Notes: generated from the sequence alone by a model not told the origin. Shown: positions 20,501 through 31,780, counted from the first letter of the stretch. The stretch is DNA of 64,000 bases from Deltaproteobacteria bacterium (GCA_018401435.1 JAGYJW010000019.1:1-64000); one strand, 5' to 3'. A program made the numbers and translations.

Positions 20501-21429
20501 TGGCTCATCGACTCGACAAAGTCGCGCCACACCATCGTGCCCAGGAAGCGCAAGCTGCCGACGCTCGCGCTCACGCCAATTTGATTGCCGGCCTGATCCC
20601 CCGATTCTGCCTGCACGCGGTTGTGCAGTGAGCTGCCGGATGCAGCGAGCTGGTGCTCGATCCATGTCAGCGGGATGTCGACGAGGCCGCCCTTCTCTTG
20701 CAGGCGCTTGACCAGCTCGGCGACGAAAGCGTTGGTGAGCGGCGGGTTGTCGCGGGCCATATCCGCGGCTGCGAGCAGCAGGGCGCGGGGATCGCGCTCG
20801 GCGGCCACGATCCGATCGGCCCAGACGCGCGCCTGTTCGCGGTCGCCCATGGCCCGGTCCGTCCGGCTGGCCACGCGACGCAGGTTCTCGATCAGGGCCA
20901 GGCGGAGCATGATGGGCACCGCCCACAGCTCTCCGAGGGTCAGCGGGGTGGTCTGTTGCCAGGCCCGGACGAAGCGGGTGAGGTTCTCGACGTCCACGCG
21001 CCCATCCACGTGGGCGATGACCTCGAGGGCGAGCTGGTAGACGCGGGGATAGCCCGCGAGGGGCCCCTGCAGGAGCCGAGGCAGCGCGCGGCTGAAGCCC
21101 CGGGGCAGGTGGCGCCGCGCCACGCTGATCTGCTGTTCGATGAGGTGCTGGTTGTCCAGCAGCCACTCCGCGGCAGGCGTTATCGCCTGTCGGGCGGTGA
21201 TCATGGCGGCGCAGCGCCGGATGGTGGCGCCCAGCCTCCGCTCGTTTTCGGTCAGCCGAGGCAGGAGCAGGTCGCGTCCCGGCCCGGTCTCGACCGCCGA
21301 TGTGGCCGCGGCGCGGCGGGCGTGCTCTTCCAACTGTTCGAGGCTCAAGAGCTGCCAGGGCACCGGGCTCTCGTTGTCCGAACCGGTGGGCCGAGGGCGG
21401 GACCACGGCCAGGAGGGGGGAGCGGTCAT
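14491..21429 (-). CDS. ndvB: Cyclic beta-1,2-glucan synthase, GT84 and glycoamylase-like part
   Basis: A 2312-residue frame; with the next frame it gives ~2860 residues, the usual size of NdvB/Cgs. It has an N-terminal cytoplasmic region, hydrophobic segments around residues 400-470, a GT84 glycosyltransferase domain with [12 protein letters not shown] (about 628-640), more membrane segments near 800-850 and 930-980, a glycoamylase-like domain ([20 protein letters not shown]), and then two GH94 beta-sandwich repeats ([36 protein letters not shown]). The inner-membrane enzyme polymerises UDP-glucose into periplasmic cyclic beta-1,2-glucans used in osmotic adaptation and host contact. The C-terminal phosphorylase domain is out of frame after FLGRNGSP. 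In the first frame the last ~30 residues are nonsense. No export gene (ndvA) is adjacent. Confidence 0.88.
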   Translation of the reverse strand: MTAPPSWPWSRPRPTGSDNESPVPWQLLSLEQLEEHARRAAATSAVETGPGRDLLLPRLTENERRLGATIRRCAAMITARQAITPAAEWLLDNQHLIEQQISVARRHLPRGFSRALPRLLQGPLAGYPRVYQLALEVIAHVDGRVDVENLTRFVRAWQQTTPLTLGELWAVPIMLRLALIENLRRVASRTDRAMGDREQARVWADRIVAAERDPRALLLAAADMARDNPPLTNAFVAELVKRLQEKGGLVDIPLTWIEHQLAASGSSLHNRVQAESGDQAGNQIGVSASVGSLRFLGTMVWRDFVESMSHVETILRTDPAGVYGAMDFGTRDRYRHMVEDLAREAGVAEMEVANAAIALANADVSAEEEDGRTRHVGYYLVDAGLNALLDALPTLPLRFRLRRLWGPTAWRLAYFSSILAVTAGSVAALLLMLPGLGLLGSIAVAAAVVIAASPLGVAAANWMATTWHPPVVLPRLDLSEGIPDRWRTIVVVPTMLTSLAGVESILAGLEMRYLGNRSPNLHFALLTDFADAPTATTKDDDALLDALCAGMTALIVRHGDSSRFFLFHRAREWNPIDAVWMGYERKRGKLEALNRVLRGRDRRPGGAEPDFSRVVGEVEALRGVAFVITLDTDTRLPRDAAHKLIGSLAHPLNRPCYDATLQRIVAGYAILQPRVAIDLPSTQRSDYVRLYAGEAGTDPYTLAVSDVYQDLFGEGSFVGKGIYDVDAFMGALETRLPDNLILSHDLIEGCFARSGLVTDVLLYEDHPSSFLVDGARRRRWTRGDWQIAFWVLPWVPLPNGGWQRNPLTPLSRWKIVDNLRRSLVPVSMLATTAAGLLLLPQPGLVVVAVLAFIFAPAVLASLLSVLRRPSDATLGAHLRFEGRAAAARIAHAAAALAFLPEAFRNSVDAIARVGVRLGLTGRLLLEWRGANSTPRHGARAFVQAMGTGPLLALGLVLLRRLLWGGFDAASLILELPWAASPFIAAWLSMEREARPRRLPAEDQAALRRLARKTWGFFETFAGPEDHWLPPDNFQEIPVPVTAHRTSPTNIGLGLLASLAAHDFGYVSTRRLLERTQQTLATLQSLDRFRGHFYNWYDTQTLQPLPPLYVSTVDSGNLMGNLLVLESGLRSLGDAPVVSPRAWEALADTLDILGEAAPALVSPLAPLRARLLAAPPTLGAAWELAQLIDETLRPVFERHTGDEVDRAAWISTLLAQVEDTVTGPLAALGSWARVATDPSGEAPAGLGAQAPIPTLRLLADAAIDQVAAHRIQAEGPDRLAALREASERARALLATAETLAHDVAALNAMELDFLYEPARKLFSIGYSVVDRRCDVGCYDLLASEARLISFLAVAQGAVPQEHWFALGRLVSTWGGDAVLLSWSGSMFEYLMPQLLMPSFAGTLLEQSCRAAVGRQIEYGQQLGTPWGVSESGYNLTDAQSNYQYKAFGVPGLGLKRGLGEDQVIAPYASLLALMVAPTAACANLRRMRAEGFEGRYGFFEAIDYTPRRRAPGAGFAVVQSYMAHHQGMGLLAMASVLLDQPMQRRFRAHSSLRASELLLHERVPRQAVRLPHPHETAHATSGDAEAAPQLFVLTTASTPRPAVHLLSNGRYHVMITNAGGGQSRWKDLALTRWREDPTRDDWGSFLYVRDVDGGHRWSATHQPTGATAQHYEAIFAQSRAEFRRRDRGIDLHTEIAVSPEDDVELRRTTVTNLGSTTRTLELTTYAEVVLAPQAADLSHPAFSNLFVQTEVLASRNAILCHRRPRTDEALTPVLFHLVTVQGTTEGAMEFETDRRTFIGRGRTTANPAGKVTGTSGSVLDPIVAVRCRLRLAPEQSVRVHVVTGVAPSRDEALVLIDAYLDRHMADRLFELAATHRQVALRQSGMLESEAEDYLRMMSPLLFADPAHRAQPGVLAKNRRTQSGLWAYGISGDLPIVLLRVASLESIGLVRRLVQAHALWRGLGLSVDLVIWDETEGGYQNSVLEQILSVISTGPGTQLLDTSGGIFLRRLQDFAAEDRILLQAVARLILTGGGGTLAEQLAPRRRGPPLPPLLGASPMSPPVAFEQQAGEEEPPGFVDEGRAYRIVTSPVRPTPAPWSNILANPHFGTLVTESGSAYTWCENAHEFRLTPWDDDPVSDRCGEAFYLRDEDTGVFWSPTPLPVHSATPHTCIHGFGASTFSHINQGIASELTVFVAIDAPTKIVLLRLSNRTKRTRRLTATGYCEWVLGESRPQSLMHVATEQDPTSGALLARNRYHAEFGERIAFFDVSERHRTFTGDRAEFLGRNGSPHGPPRSGGSVCRGGWAPGSTPARP

Positions 21430-22066
21430 GCGGCCGCCAATGGGTTCGCGCTGCCCCTCGCGCGCAAGGGCAATGGGCCCAGGGGCCGGATCGTGGTCAA
21501 AGTTGGGTCCATTGAAACGGAATACCCAACACCCACATCGGGCCGAAGTGGTAGGAAGCAGGTTGGATCAGCAAGGACAGTAGGCGCGGATCCAGTGGGG
21601 TCAAGGGGTCACCTTGCCGCACATCGGCGAAGATGTGCTTTTAACCAATAAAGTAATATTTGCCGAACGAAGCCCCTTTAGCCTGGACATTCCCGCCGAC
21701 CCGACTACGATGAACCATCGGTCCGATCAGGGCATGCAGCGAGCCTCGGAATCGACCTTCGCCCGCCGACCGACACGACGATTTGCGGGCCATCGTCAGG
21801 GACGAGGGCGATGGGCATCCTGGGCACGATCGGGCGCTGGATGAGTGCCCCTTCGGGCAGTCCCCACCCCGCGCCCCGCAACTTCGACCGAGGACGAGCT
21901 TGAACACCTTCGAGGAGCATGAACTGAACGGGGTTGATGGGTCGGCACCCCGGCGCGGCCGCCCTGCGGCGTGGGCCAGCACCAGCCCCGATAGGGCCTC
22001 GCCCGCGGCGCTCTCCGGTCAGCTGCGGCGGCTCGAGATCCGCCCGGGCATTGGGGGAATCGCCCC
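21430..22066. other. Divergent control region between ndvB and the N-ATPase operon
   Basis: This 637-base stretch separates two divergent units and should hold both promoters. Bases 21630-21690 are markedly AT-richer than the surroundings, and taatat at 21654-21659 is a possible -10 element for the plus strand; I see no good -35. A run ggggga near 22052 is a likely ribosome site for atpD. A short frame ending in an ATGA overlap with atpD (21783-22070) translates to Arg/Pro-rich sequence and I do not consider it a gene. Confidence 0.4.
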
Positions 22067-23455
<1,389 letters not shown>

Positions 23456-23459
<4 letters not shown>

Positions 23460-23845
23460 ATCTCAAGATTCTCCTGCCCTTTCAAGTGTTTGCCGATACC
23501 AGCGGGGTGTCGCGCATCGTCGCCGAGACGCACCAGGGGTCCTTTGGGATCCTGCCGCGTCGTCTGGACTGCGTCGCCGCGCTGGTGCCAGGCATCCTGG
23601 TCTACGAGACAGAGGCGGAGGGCGAGACCTTTGTGGCCGTGGACGAGGGGGTGATGGTCAAGGCGGGCCAGGATGTGCTGATCTCGGTGCGCCGGGCGCT
23701 TGCCGGCGCGGATCTCGCCACGTTGCGGGCGGCCGTCGAGGAGGAGTTCCTGACCCTTGACGACCGCGAGCGGGCGGTGCGTTCGGTGATGGCAAAGCTG
23801 GAGTCCGGCTTTCTGCGCCGCTTCGCCCGGCTTCAACATGGTTGA
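23456..23845 (+). CDS. atpC: N-ATPase epsilon subunit
   Basis: 129 residues, starting with GTG in a GTGA overlap with atpD. The N-terminal beta-sandwich ([38 protein letters not shown] in pieces) matches epsilon subunits, in which the 'G-xFGILP' loop is conserved. A C-terminal helical part ([19 protein letters not shown]) follows. Epsilon links gamma to the c-ring and can inhibit ATP hydrolysis. Its place directly after atpD is normal for N-ATPase operons, where atpD and atpC come first rather than last. Confidence 0.88.
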
Positions 23846-24164
23846 CGACCCGACGCCCACCGGTGGAGACCCCTCCTTTGCTGATCGGGTGGGACGGCAG
23901 GCGGAGCGCAAGCTGCGCGCCCGGCGCAACCCCGGCGGCAGCGTCTGGTTTGGCCTGGGCATGATGGGCCTCATCGGCTGGTCCGTGGTGGCGCCCACGC
24001 TCCTGGGCGCCGCCCTGGGGGGCTGGTTGGACCGCCGGCATCCGGGAGCGCACTCCTGGACCCTGGCCCTGCTGGTCGTCGGACTGGTGATCGGCTGCAT
24101 CAACGCCTGGCGCTGGGTCGCCAAGGAGGACTCGGCCATGCGGGATGACCCTGACAATGACTGA
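23838..24164 (+). CDS. atpQ: AtpQ, AtpI-like membrane protein of the N-ATPase operon
   Basis: 108 residues with two membrane helices (about 43-60 and 76-93) joined by a short loop LGGWLDRRHPGAHSW. The family is AtpI-like and marks N-type ATPases; a role in assembling the c-ring is inferred. The start overlaps atpC by 8 bases. The stop codon lies inside ATGACTGA, which must originally also have held the atpR start, because the same sequence begins atpR at 25754. An insertion sequence now separates the two genes. Confidence 0.8.
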   Translation: MVDDPTPTGGDPSFADRVGRQAERKLRARRNPGGSVWFGLGMMGLIGWSVVAPTLLGAALGGWLDRRHPGAHSWTLALLVVGLVIGCINAWRWVAKEDSAMRDDPDND

Positions 24165-24165
24165 T
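24157..24165. repeat. Target-site duplication, left copy
   Basis: ATGACTGAT, identical to 25754-25762. The left copy contains the atpQ stop codon and a relict atpR start codon. The two copies flank the degenerate insertion sequence. Confidence 0.85.
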
Positions 24166-25753
24166 GGGTGTAGATCTGACTCTGACCTCATCCATTCCCT
24201 GTAAACGACGCCCTCAAGCCGCTTCCCGCAGCATCTCGACGCGGCCGACCCGGTCTCGGTGGAGCCGGTCCCAGGTCACGTCGAACTCGCCCGACTGCTG
24301 CCGGCTGCGCAGGGTGAGGATGGCTTGACCGCCCTCGTGGCCCCAACGCATCCCGCTGCGCTTCATGCGTGTCGACGCGAGGGTCTTGCAGGCGAGGCCT
24401 CGACGACCCCGGACCCGATGAGGCCCCTCAGCAGCGACCGCGGCGTACCGCATCCGTGCTCGGTTCTTGCGGAGTAGCCGAAGCGGCGCCTCTGTGCGGA
24501 GGGCCTTGCTCCCGGGGTGCTTGCGGGCTTGAGTGGCGGAGGGGACCGGATGACCTGCTCGACGCCGTCGTCGTTGTCTAAACATGACGCGGCCGCTTGT
24601 GGATGCGGTGGAACTCACGCGAAGACTCGCCGTAGGCCTGGACAACGCCCGCAGAAGTGCTCCAGCGTGGAAGTAGTCGAGGACCTCCACCCCCCTTCGG
24701 GAGGAGCTTGCGACAGGAAGAGGTCCAGTTGTCGAGGGCGCCGTCAGCCACCTTCACCAGGCGCAGGTCGGGCCGCTTCTCAGGATGGCGTTCAGCCCAT
24801 TCTTCAGCGATTGCTTCAGGCTCGCCTTCCCGCGCGCTCGGGCATCGGGCGAACCGGCGGGTGGCGAGACGCTCGCCCCCAGCGTCATACAGCGTCAGGG
24901 TCCACAGCCGACCTCTCGAAAGCCCGCAGGTCCGCTGGGCGGACGCCCCTTCGTGCCGGGTCGCCGCCCGCTTGGCAGCTCGGCCACCGTCCTTCATCAG
25001 GACATGACCCCATCGGGGAGATGGCCACCGACGCCGCCTCGTCAGGAGCTCCACGGCGGCGTCCAGCGCCCATCGTGGCGAAGACGGTGCGTCTCCAGTC
25101 CTCGCTCACCACCTTGGGCAGGCGGTCAGGGCTCTTTCTGGGACGAGGTCATCCGCCGACCCGGACGAGCATCTCCTCGCCATGCCCGGCGTCGTCTCGC
25201 CCACGAGGAAGCAGGCCACCATGGCCGCACGCGGCGTCACCCAGCCATCGACGATGCCCCCGAGCACGTCCACAGTCGTCACTGCTTGGCCCTCGCCCGA
25301 CCGGTACAGGCTCCGCTCCACCCGGACCTCGCCGCCCCGTCAGGTAGGTGGCCTCGTGGCGACCGACACGGCGGTGCCGAACGCCGTCGATCTGACCTGC
25401 GGCGCGTCGACGTCGGGTGTAAGCACCATCTGGATGAGGCGCTCCCACGGCCGCCACCAGCTTCCCGGACCTGACCCTCGACGTTGAGCAGGTCGACCTC
25501 CTCCGGCGGTCGAGTCACCTCGGCCAGCCGCCCCAGCTGACGCAACGCGGTGGCGAGGTGGAGCGGGCAAGTTCAGTGGGCGGGTAGTCTGGATGCACGG
25601 GCCTCTCTGGTGGCAGTGGCGATGTCATCCATCCGCCACTCCAGGGAGGACTCCACTTCTCCACCCCGGCTCAGCTGTCATGCAGCGACGGAAGTGACCG
25701 CTCGCGCTGTCTGCGCGTTGAGAACGCCGCGCCATCGGTCAGGTCAGGATCTC
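24166..25753 (-). mobile_element. Degenerate insertion sequence (ISKra4-like transposase remnant) between atpQ and atpR
   Basis: This 1.59-kb block interrupts the ATPase operon and holds one transposase in pieces on the minus strand, in correct N-to-C order but in changing frames. Pieces include GGIVDGWVTPRAAMVACF (~25250), VVSEDWRRTVFA (~25110), LYDAGGERLATRRFARCP (~24880), LRLVKVADGALDNW (~24760), VLDYFHAGALLRAL (~24680), KNRARMRYAAVAAEG (~24450) and CKTLASTRMKRSGMRW then HEGGQAILTLRS (~24320-24390). The 'CKTL...RMKRSGMRW..EGGQAIL' block and the 'ADGAxDNW' Asp site suit ISKra4-type transposases; the family name is a judgement by eye. The ends are imperfectly inverted: AGATCTGACTCTGACC inside the left end against AGATCCTGACCTGACC at the right. 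A 9-bp duplication flanks the element. It cannot transpose on its own. Confidence 0.8.
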
Positions 25754-25762
25754 ATGACTGAT
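25754..25762. repeat. Target-site duplication, right copy
   Basis: ATGACTGAT, identical to 24157-24165. This copy supplies the atpR start codon and its first codons, so the insertion left atpR intact while removing its overlap with atpQ. Confidence 0.85.
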
Positions 25763-26056
25763 CATGTGGCATGGATAGCGGCGCTCTTCGCAGGCGGCGC
25801 GCTGGGGCTCTTCTACTTCGTCTCGTTGCGTTGGGCCGTGGGTCGGGCGCTGTCCTCGCAACATGCCGCGCTGTGCTTCGTGGGGAGCATGGTGCTGAGG
25901 ACGTCGGTGGTGCTCGCCGGCTTCTACGCGGTCGGGCAGAGCCACTGGGAGCGCTGGGGCTTGTGCATGCTGGGCTTCTTTTTGGCGAAGCTGCTGGTGG
26001 TGCGAATGACCGCGCCGGCATCGCCTGTGGAGCATCGCGATGCGCCTCAGTCCTGA
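25754..26056 (+). CDS. atpR: AtpR, N-ATPase operon membrane protein
   Basis: 100 residues with three hydrophobic segments (about 6-26, 39-60 and 67-84). An arginine in the second helix (Arg 49 in MVLRTSVVLAGFY) fits AtpR, a signature protein of N-type ATPases that carries a conserved charged residue within the membrane and is thought to pair with the c subunit. The start is the ATG inside the right copy of the duplication; the frame is also open upstream, but that part is insertion-sequence DNA. Its 3' end overlaps atpB by 17 bases. It has lost the original overlap with atpQ, so its expression now depends on read-through across the element or on a new promoter. Confidence 0.8.
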   Translation: MTDHVAWIAALFAGGALGLFYFVSLRWAVGRALSSQHAALCFVGSMVLRTSVVLAGFYAVGQSHWERWGLCMLGFFLAKLLVVRMTAPASPVEHRDAPQS

Positions 26057-26729
26057 CGAGCTGATCTTCTGGCAGTACGGGTTCGTCACCCTCAACGGCA
26101 CCCTCGTCTTTACCTGGCTGCTGATGCTGGTGCTGGTGGTTGGCTCGAAGCTGGTCACACGGAAGCTATCGACAGGCATCGAGAGAAGCCGGTGGCAGAA
26201 CCTCTTGGAGATCGTCGTCACAGCGATTCTGGGTCAGATCGAGGAGGTTGGGCTCACAGAACCGAAGAAGTACATCGGCTTTCTGGGCACCCTCTTCCTC
26301 TTCGTAGCCGTGGCCAACATTTTCACGATCATACCGGGCTACGAGCCGCCGACCGCGTCGCTGTCCACAACTGTAGCCCTCGCGCTCTGCGTCTTTGTGG
26401 CGGTCCCTCTCTTCGGAATCCAGGATCGCGGTCTGGGCGGCTATCTGAAGTCCTATACCGAGCCGACGGTCATCATGTTGCCCTTCAACCTGATCAGCGA
26501 GGCATCCCGAACCTTGGCGCTCGCGGTGCGTCTCTTCGGAAATATGATGAGCGGAGGGTTGGTCATCGCCATCCTCCTCACCATCGTCCCCTTCCTCTTC
26601 CCGATCGTCATGACCGCCCTCGGACTGCTCACCGGCATGGTGCAGGCCTATATCTTCAGCATCCTGGCCGCGGTCTACATCGCCGCCGCCATTCGGACCC
26701 GCAAGCCGAAGCCCGACGCTCCAGCTTGA
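26040..26729 (+). CDS. atpB: N-ATPase a subunit
   Basis: 229 residues with five or six membrane helices. The diagnostic region is LALAVRLFGNMMSGGLV with the essential stator arginine (Arg 164) that faces the c-ring, followed by a last helix pair (LLTGMVQAYIFSILAAVYIAAAI). The order a, c, b then alpha and gamma is the N-ATPase order. Together with the c-ring this subunit forms the two ion half-channels. Confidence 0.93.
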   Translation: MRLSPDELIFWQYGFVTLNGTLVFTWLLMLVLVVGSKLVTRKLSTGIERSRWQNLLEIVVTAILGQIEEVGLTEPKKYIGFLGTLFLFVAVANIFTIIPGYEPPTASLSTTVALALCVFVAVPLFGIQDRGLGGYLKSYTEPTVIMLPFNLISEASRTLALAVRLFGNMMSGGLVIAILLTIVPFLFPIVMTALGLLTGMVQAYIFSILAAVYIAAAIRTRKPKPDAPA

Positions 26730-26754
26730 GTCATCTCTCCCAGAGGTTCCATTC

Positions 26755-27030
26755 ATGGACAGCATGACCACCATCGCCGTCGTCTCGATCTGCGCGGCCA
26801 GCTTTGCAACCAGCATCGGCTGCATGATGCCGGCGTTGGCTGAGGGGCGCGCCGTCGCCACGGCCCTCGTCTCCCTGGCGCAGCAGCCCGACGCCTCAGC
26901 CACCATCACCCGCACCCTCTTCGTGGGTCTGGCGATGATCGAATCGACAGCCATCTACGCCTTCGTCGTATCGATGATCCTCATCTTCGCCAATCCCTAT
27001 TGGAATCACGCCACCGCGTCGGCCAACTGA
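26755..27030 (+). CDS. atpE: N-ATPase c subunit, probably sodium-binding
   Basis: 91 residues forming a helical hairpin. The ion-binding carboxylate is Glu 63 in MIESTAIYAF. The neighbouring Ser 64, Thr 65 and Tyr 68 match the ES(T)xxY pattern of Na+-binding c subunits. Helix 1 has PALAEGRAV with Glu 30, where classical sodium enzymes have Gln; N-type c subunits are known for a second Glu there. Na+ coupling is therefore likely, by inference from residues. The next gene, atpF, starts within the stop codon (TGATG). Confidence 0.92.
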   Translation: MDSMTTIAVVSICAASFATSIGCMMPALAEGRAVATALVSLAQQPDASATITRTLFVGLAMIESTAIYAFVVSMILIFANPYWNHATASAN

Positions 27031-27818
27031 TGGTAATCGACTGGTTTACCGTCTTGGCGCAGGCGCTGAACTTCGTCGTCCTGGTATTTCTGCTGAAACG
27101 CTACCTCTATGGGCCCATCCTCAACGCCATCGACGCCCGTGAGAAGAAGGTCGCGGCCGAACTCGAAGGCGCCGAAGCCGTGCGCGCTGAGGCCCAAGAG
27201 GAGCGGGACCGATTTCGCAGCAAGAACGAAGACTTCGATCAGCAGCGTGCGTGCCTGTTGAAGGAGGCGACCGATGGCGCCCAGGCCGAAGGAGGGCGGC
27301 TGTTGGAGGAGGCCCGGAGTGCCGCGGACGCCCTTCGCACCCGGCAACAGGAGGCGCTGCGGAGCGACGCCGAGCACCTCAACGGGTTGCTGTTGCAGAC
27401 CACCCAGAGCCAGGTCTTTGCCATCGCCCGCAAGGCGCTCGCCGACCTTGCCACGACCGGCCTGGAGGAGCGGATTGCGGAGGTCTTCGCCCGCCGGCTG
27501 CGGGAGCTTGATGAAGAGACGAAGGCGCAGCTGGCCCAGGCCTTTGTGACAGGGGCCGAGCCAGCCGTCGTCAAGAGCGCCTTCGAGCTTGGGTCCGAGC
27601 AGCGGGCGGTGATTCAGAAGGCTTTGAATGATGCCTTCTCGGCCGATGTCCGCCTTGGCTTTCGTAGGGCGCCAGAGCTGGTCGGTGGCATTGAGCTGGT
27701 GGTTCAGGGCCATAAGGTGGCCTGGAGCATCGGGGAGTATCTCTCCGCGCTGGAGGCACGGGTCGCTTCGTTGGTCCAGCCCAGCGATCGACTCGCGTCG
27801 GGGGAGGGTGCGGCATGA
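27030..27818 (+). CDS. atpF: N-ATPase b subunit with delta-like C-terminal domain
   Basis: 262 residues, about 100 longer than an ordinary b subunit. One N-terminal membrane helix ([20 protein letters not shown]) is followed by a long charged coiled coil (about residues 40-130). A C-terminal domain follows ([21 protein letters not shown] ... [18 protein letters not shown]) that resembles the delta/OSCP C-terminus. There is no separate atpH in the operon, so this fusion plausibly supplies both peripheral-stalk functions, as in other N-ATPases. The ATG overlaps the atpE stop; the frame is open ten codons earlier but that lies within atpE. Confidence 0.88.
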   Translation: MVIDWFTVLAQALNFVVLVFLLKRYLYGPILNAIDAREKKVAAELEGAEAVRAEAQEERDRFRSKNEDFDQQRACLLKEATDGAQAEGGRLLEEARSAADALRTRQQEALRSDAEHLNGLLLQTTQSQVFAIARKALADLATTGLEERIAEVFARRLRELDEETKAQLAQAFVTGAEPAVVKSAFELGSEQRAVIQKALNDAFSADVRLGFRRAPELVGGIELVVQGHKVAWSIGEYLSALEARVASLVQPSDRLASGEGAA

Positions 27819-29362
27819 GCACGCCCCCCGAGCGCTTGGAGCGGGTGATCGGTCGCGCCTTCGCCCAGATCGACCAGGCCCTCGCCACATTCGCTCCAAA
27901 GCTGTCGTCGCGCGAGATCGGGGCTGTCTCGCGGGTCTCGACCGGGATCGCAATGGTCACCGGGCTGCCTGGGGTTGGCTTTGAAGAGCTGGTTGAGTTT
28001 TCAGGGGGCGTCTACGGGATCGCATTCAACGTGGACGCCGACGAGATCGGGGTCGTGCTGCTTGGCGACCATGTCTTGCTCTGTGCTGGAGACGAGGTGC
28101 GACGCACCGGCCGGGTCATGGATGTGGGGGTAGGCCGGGGGCTGCTTGGGCGCGTCATTGACCCCCTCGGGCGGCCGCTGGATGGCGAGGGTGAGGTCGC
28201 GACCACCGCGCGGCTGCCCATTGAGCGCACCGCCGCGCACATCATGGACCGCGCTCCGGTCGCCGTGCCCCTCCAGACCGGCCTGAAGGTCGTCGACGCG
28301 CTCATTCCCATCGGGCGCGGGCAACGCGAGCTGATCCTGGGTGACCGGCAGACCGGCAAGACGGCGATCGCCATCGATACCATCCTCAACCAGCGGGGCC
28401 GCGGTGTGCTCTGCGTGTATTGCGCGATTGGGCAGCGGGCCTCGGCGGTTGCAAAGGTTGTGGCGACCCTGCGCGAGAAGGGCGCACTCAGCTACACCGT
28501 CGTCGTCGTGACCGAGGGCAACGACCCGCCCGGCCTGGCCTATATCGCGCCCTATGCCGCCACGAGCATCGCCGAGCACTTCATGGAGGAGGGCGAGGAC
28601 GTGCTGATTGTCTACGACGACCTCACGCAGCACGCCCGCGCCTACCGGGAGATCTCCCTGCTTCTGCGGCGCCCTCCTGGTCGCGAGGCCTTCCCCGGCG
28701 ACATCTTCTACATTCACTCCCGCATGCTCGAACGCGCCACGCACCTGCGCCCGGACCTGGGGGGCGGCTCGCTCACGGCGCTGCCAATCATCGAGACCGA
28801 GGCCCAGAATATCTCAGCCTATATACCGACCAACCTGATCTCCATCACCGACGGGCAGATCTACCTGTCGCCGTCGCTCTTTGAGTTGGGTGTCTTGCCG
28901 GCGGTGGACGTCGGGAAGTCGGTCTCTCGGGTGGGGGGCAAGGCGCAGCGGGCGGCCTACCGCGCGGTCACCGGCGACCTCAAGCTGGCCTATGCGCAGT
29001 TCGAGGAGCTGGAGACCTTCGCCCGTTTCGGCGCTCATCTCGACGAGAACACGCGCAAGATCATCACACATGGACAGCGGATCCGGGCCTGTCTCGGGCA
29101 GGCGAATCTGTCACCGGTGTCGGTCCCGGCGCAGATCGCCGGCCTGGTTGCGCTGAACCACCACCTGTTCGACCCCATCCCCTTGGACCGGATGCCCGCG
29201 GCGGAGCGGGCGGTGCACGAGTCTGCAGCGAATATTCCTGCGGACGTGCAGTCGCGCTTCGAGGCTGCCGATGGGTCCTCAGCCGACGACCGCGAGGCGA
29301 TCCTTCAGATTGTGCGCGCGGCCCTGGCCCCCTTCCAGCCGGTATCGGAGGGGGCAGCGTGA
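27815..29362 (+). CDS. atpA: N-ATPase alpha subunit
   Basis: 515 residues, normal length. Walker A is GDRQTGKT (176-183). The nucleotide-binding core ([23 protein letters not shown] region, [17 protein letters not shown]) and the alpha signature ([20 protein letters not shown] in pieces) are intact. Alpha binds non-catalytic nucleotide and forms the hexamer with beta. The start is the ATG overlapping the atpF stop (ATGA); the end overlaps atpG (GTGA). The sequence shows no damage, in contrast to atpD. Confidence 0.95.
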   Translation: MSTPPERLERVIGRAFAQIDQALATFAPKLSSREIGAVSRVSTGIAMVTGLPGVGFEELVEFSGGVYGIAFNVDADEIGVVLLGDHVLLCAGDEVRRTGRVMDVGVGRGLLGRVIDPLGRPLDGEGEVATTARLPIERTAAHIMDRAPVAVPLQTGLKVVDALIPIGRGQRELILGDRQTGKTAIAIDTILNQRGRGVLCVYCAIGQRASAVAKVVATLREKGALSYTVVVVTEGNDPPGLAYIAPYAATSIAEHFMEEGEDVLIVYDDLTQHARAYREISLLLRRPPGREAFPGDIFYIHSRMLERATHLRPDLGGGSLTALPIIETEAQNISAYIPTNLISITDGQIYLSPSLFELGVLPAVDVGKSVSRVGGKAQRAAYRAVTGDLKLAYAQFEELETFARFGAHLDENTRKIITHGQRIRACLGQANLSPVSVPAQIAGLVALNHHLFDPIPLDRMPAAERAVHESAANIPADVQSRFEAADGSSADDREAILQIVRAALAPFQPVSEGAA

Positions 29363-30252
29363 GCGACACGGTCGCCAACCTGCGCCGGAAGATCGACATG
29401 GCCAGCGATCTGCGGGTGGTTGTGCATGCGATGAATGGGCTGGCGGCCTCCAGCATCGAGCAGTACCGTCGTTCGGTGCTGGCCTTGGCCGACTATTCAA
29501 GAACGGTTGAGCTGGGACTCAGCCTCTGCTTCCGCGCCGCCGGACCCACGACGGCGCCGCTGGGGCGGCCGGGCGCTGCTGGGGGTCTGGTGGGTGCGAT
29601 TGTATTTGGCTCCGATCAGGGCCTTGTGGGTCAGTTCAACGAGGTGGTGGCCAACGAGGCGATCGCGGCCCTTGCGGAGCGGCCTGGCGATCACAGGGTC
29701 TGGGCGGTGGGGGAGCGCGTACACACGCGCCTGGAGGAGGCCGGAATCCCGGTGGAGGGACTCTTTGCCGTGCCGAGCTCCGTGACGGCCATCACGCCGC
29801 TGGTGGGCCAGCTGCTGCTGCAGAGCGATGCCGGTCTGGGCAAGGGTGACCCGGGTGAGCTTCACCTGTTCTACAACCGGCCGACGACGGGCGCCAGCTA
29901 CGCAGTCGCGAGGCAGCGCCTGCTGCCCCTCGACGACAGGTGGCGAGCCGAGCTGGCGGCGCGCCCCTGGCCGGCCCCGAACCTGCCCGAGGTGCGTGGG
30001 GCTGGCACACAGACGCTTCAGGCGCTGCTCCACGAGTATCTATTCGTCTCGCTCTTTCGCGCCTGCGCCGAGTCCCTCGCCAGCGAAAACGCCAGTCGCC
30101 TGGCGGCGATGCAACGGGCCGAGAAGAATATCGACGAGCAGCTGCAGAGCCTTGACGGGACCTTTCATCGGATGCGCCAGAGCGGGATCGACGAGGAGCT
30201 CTTTGACGTGATCTCCGGATTCGAGGCGCTGTCCAAGGGGCGGATGGCTTGA
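29359..30252 (+). CDS. atpG: N-ATPase gamma subunit
   Basis: 297 residues beginning with GTG in a GTGA overlap with atpA. The N-terminal helix ([19 protein letters not shown]), the central [17 protein letters not shown] (the 'G.x.SDxGLxGxxN' gamma signature) and the C-terminal helix ([20 protein letters not shown]) are present. This is the rotor shaft turning inside the alpha-beta hexamer. It ends the operon; downstream lies a short stretch of degraded DNA. Confidence 0.93.
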   Translation: MSDTVANLRRKIDMASDLRVVVHAMNGLAASSIEQYRRSVLALADYSRTVELGLSLCFRAAGPTTAPLGRPGAAGGLVGAIVFGSDQGLVGQFNEVVANEAIAALAERPGDHRVWAVGERVHTRLEEAGIPVEGLFAVPSSVTAITPLVGQLLLQSDAGLGKGDPGELHLFYNRPTTGASYAVARQRLLPLDDRWRAELAARPWPAPNLPEVRGAGTQTLQALLHEYLFVSLFRACAESLASENASRLAAMQRAEKNIDEQLQSLDGTFHRMRQSGIDEELFDVISGFEALSKGRMA

Positions 30253-30605
30253 AGGTGGAGGGGGTCCGTCGGGTGGGCCGGGTGACCCGGGCCCTGGTCT
30301 CCCCAACCTGGCCGCCCCGGTCGCCGCCCCTCGGCTGCTGGGGCCCGGCACCGAGCGCCCTTGCGCGAGCCCCCCGGCGGGTGTTCCGCAGCGATCCGAC
30401 CTGGAGGTCGAAGTGCCTGCGCCGCGGAAGGTTGTGCCCCAGCTGTCCAACGCCGAGATCGAGGGCCACGCTGAAGCGCCGCCGTCATGCCCTCCAGCAC
30501 GGCCTCCCTTCAACCACGACCGTCTCTCCGGCCAAAGACCCAGGCGCCGCGCGACCTGGTCGGTCGGGGCGTTGCGTTGCAGCACTTCCAGCACTGCGTT
30601 GTGCC
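30253..30605 (-). mobile_element. Possible remnant of a transposase helix-turn-helix segment
   Basis: This stretch holds no intact gene. On the minus strand near 30540-30605 it reads VLEVLQRNAPTDQVARRLG, which resembles the helix-turn-helix start of IS3-type OrfA or related transposases. Nearby frames give AGETVVVEGR and FLEGMTAALQRG, which would fit the same kind of protein ('xRETVxRWRxxFLEGG') if frames are switched. It lies between atpG and a 5'-truncated glycosyltransferase, so an old insertion could explain the truncation. Evidence is thin. Confidence 0.3.
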
Positions 30606-31088
30606 GACGCCCTCTTGCTCGCTCCCCTGGCCTGGCCCCTGCACCACAGCCCCCTGCCCGACATCGGCGGCCTCGCCAACCTCCCGGGCCCGGGCGCCCT
30701 CCTTGAGCTGCCCCCGGTGACCACCGCCACGCCGCCACCGGGGCAGTGGCGCGATCTGCTCGGCCTCGTCCAGCCCCAGACTGGCCGTCCGGTGGGCGGC
30801 AGCCTGATGAACCTCGGCGTGTCCCCTGCGGCCCGGCGCGGGCAGGCGGCGGTGGAGACCCTGCTGCGCGAAGGCAGCCTGGCAGCGGGCGCCTTGGACC
30901 GCACCCGGGCCGATGGCTTCCGGTGGCTGGCGATCTACCCGGCCTACCGGGCCTTGCCGCCGGCCGCCCAGGCTCGGCTGAGCGCCTGTTTCGGCGCCCC
31001 CCTGGAACAAAGCGACACCGTGTGGGTCTTTGACCTGGCTCAAGCGCCTGCCGCTGGCTGTCCGGCCCCAGCGGACGCCGCCCCCTAA
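30606..31088 (+). pseudogene. C-terminal fragment of a membrane glycosyltransferase-like protein
   Basis: About 160 residues read as a folded domain: PGPGALLELPPVTT, GRPVGGSLMNLG, DGFRWLAIYPAYR and a last VWVFDL. This pattern ('gpGAvLdLP ... GRPxxGG ... GFxWvxxyP') is what I know from the soluble C-terminal part of large polyprenyl-phosphate-dependent mannosyltransferase-like membrane proteins. The membrane part is absent: upstream of ~30600 the frame turns into Arg-rich nonsense. I read it as a truncated gene. It could be a distinct small protein, but no plausible start precedes it. Confidence 0.4.
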
Positions 31089-31159
31089 GGGCAACCTCGC
31101 TGCAATTGACAGGGCGACGGGCGAGCACTACACCTGCTGCTTGCCAAGAAGGGGCTCCA

Positions 31160-31780
31160 ATGCGGGTCGTTTGCGACAACTGCGGTGCTACATACAAGAT
31201 CCCTGAGCACAAGCTGCAGAAGGAGGTCAACAAGGCCACCTGCCGCAAGTGCGGGCATCGCATGCTGATCCGACGCCCGTCGGCGGCGCGGCCCTCGCCC
31301 AGCGCCCCCCCTGTGGCCGCCGGCAGCAACGACGAAGAGACCCGCCTGACGCGCAGCCCGCTGCAAGACCAGGCTTCGGCCGAGGCCCACCAGGCCGCGG
31401 CCTCGGGCTGGGCCGAGGAGAGCCCCACCCGAATCGCCCCCAGCCGCGCCCCCGCGAAGCGGTCGATGAGCGCCCACCGTCGCGCTGGACGCGCCGCCCC
31501 CGCCGGTGCCCGCGACCGCCTCGGCCCACTCGGTCAGCACGCCCTTCCGCCGCCCCCTGCCGGCCACACCCACCCCTGCGGCAGCTGGCTCCCGCGCCGG
31601 CTCCACGCCGGCTCCTGCGCTGGCTCCGGCCGCAGTCCCGTGAGCCGCGCCCGCTCGACAGCCGCCCGGCGCCCGTGGCCCTGCGCCCAGCCCGCGCCCG
31701 TGGCCGCGGCCCCTCGGGCCGCCGCCCCGCCGGCCTTTGATCCCTCCGGCGACCTGGGCTGGGCCCTGGCCGGCGCATGA
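31160..31780 (+). CDS. MJ0042-type zinc-ribbon protein with proline-rich linker, frame broken
   Basis: The N-terminus is an MJ0042 zinc ribbon: [16 protein letters not shown] then [13 protein letters not shown], two CxxC pairs. A disordered Ala/Pro linker follows. Between roughly 31460 and 31640 the main frame becomes Arg/His-rich, while another frame reads a natural linker ([20 protein letters not shown]), so two compensating indels are likely. The stop overlaps the next start (ATGA). In myxobacteria this ribbon often heads AgmX-like gliding-motility or regulatory proteins, and the next gene carries just such a C-terminal domain. The two genes may be halves of one protein or two partners. 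Confidence 0.65.
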   Translation: MRVVCDNCGATYKIPEHKLQKEVNKATCRKCGHRMLIRRPSAARPSPSAPPVAAGSNDEETRLTRSPLQDQASAEAHQAAASGWAEESPTRIAPSRAPAKRSMSAHRRAGRAAPAGARDRLGPLGQHALPPPPAGHTHPCGSWLPRRLHAGSCAGSGRSPVSRARSTAARRPWPCAQPAPVAAAPRAAAPPAFDPSGDLGWALAGA

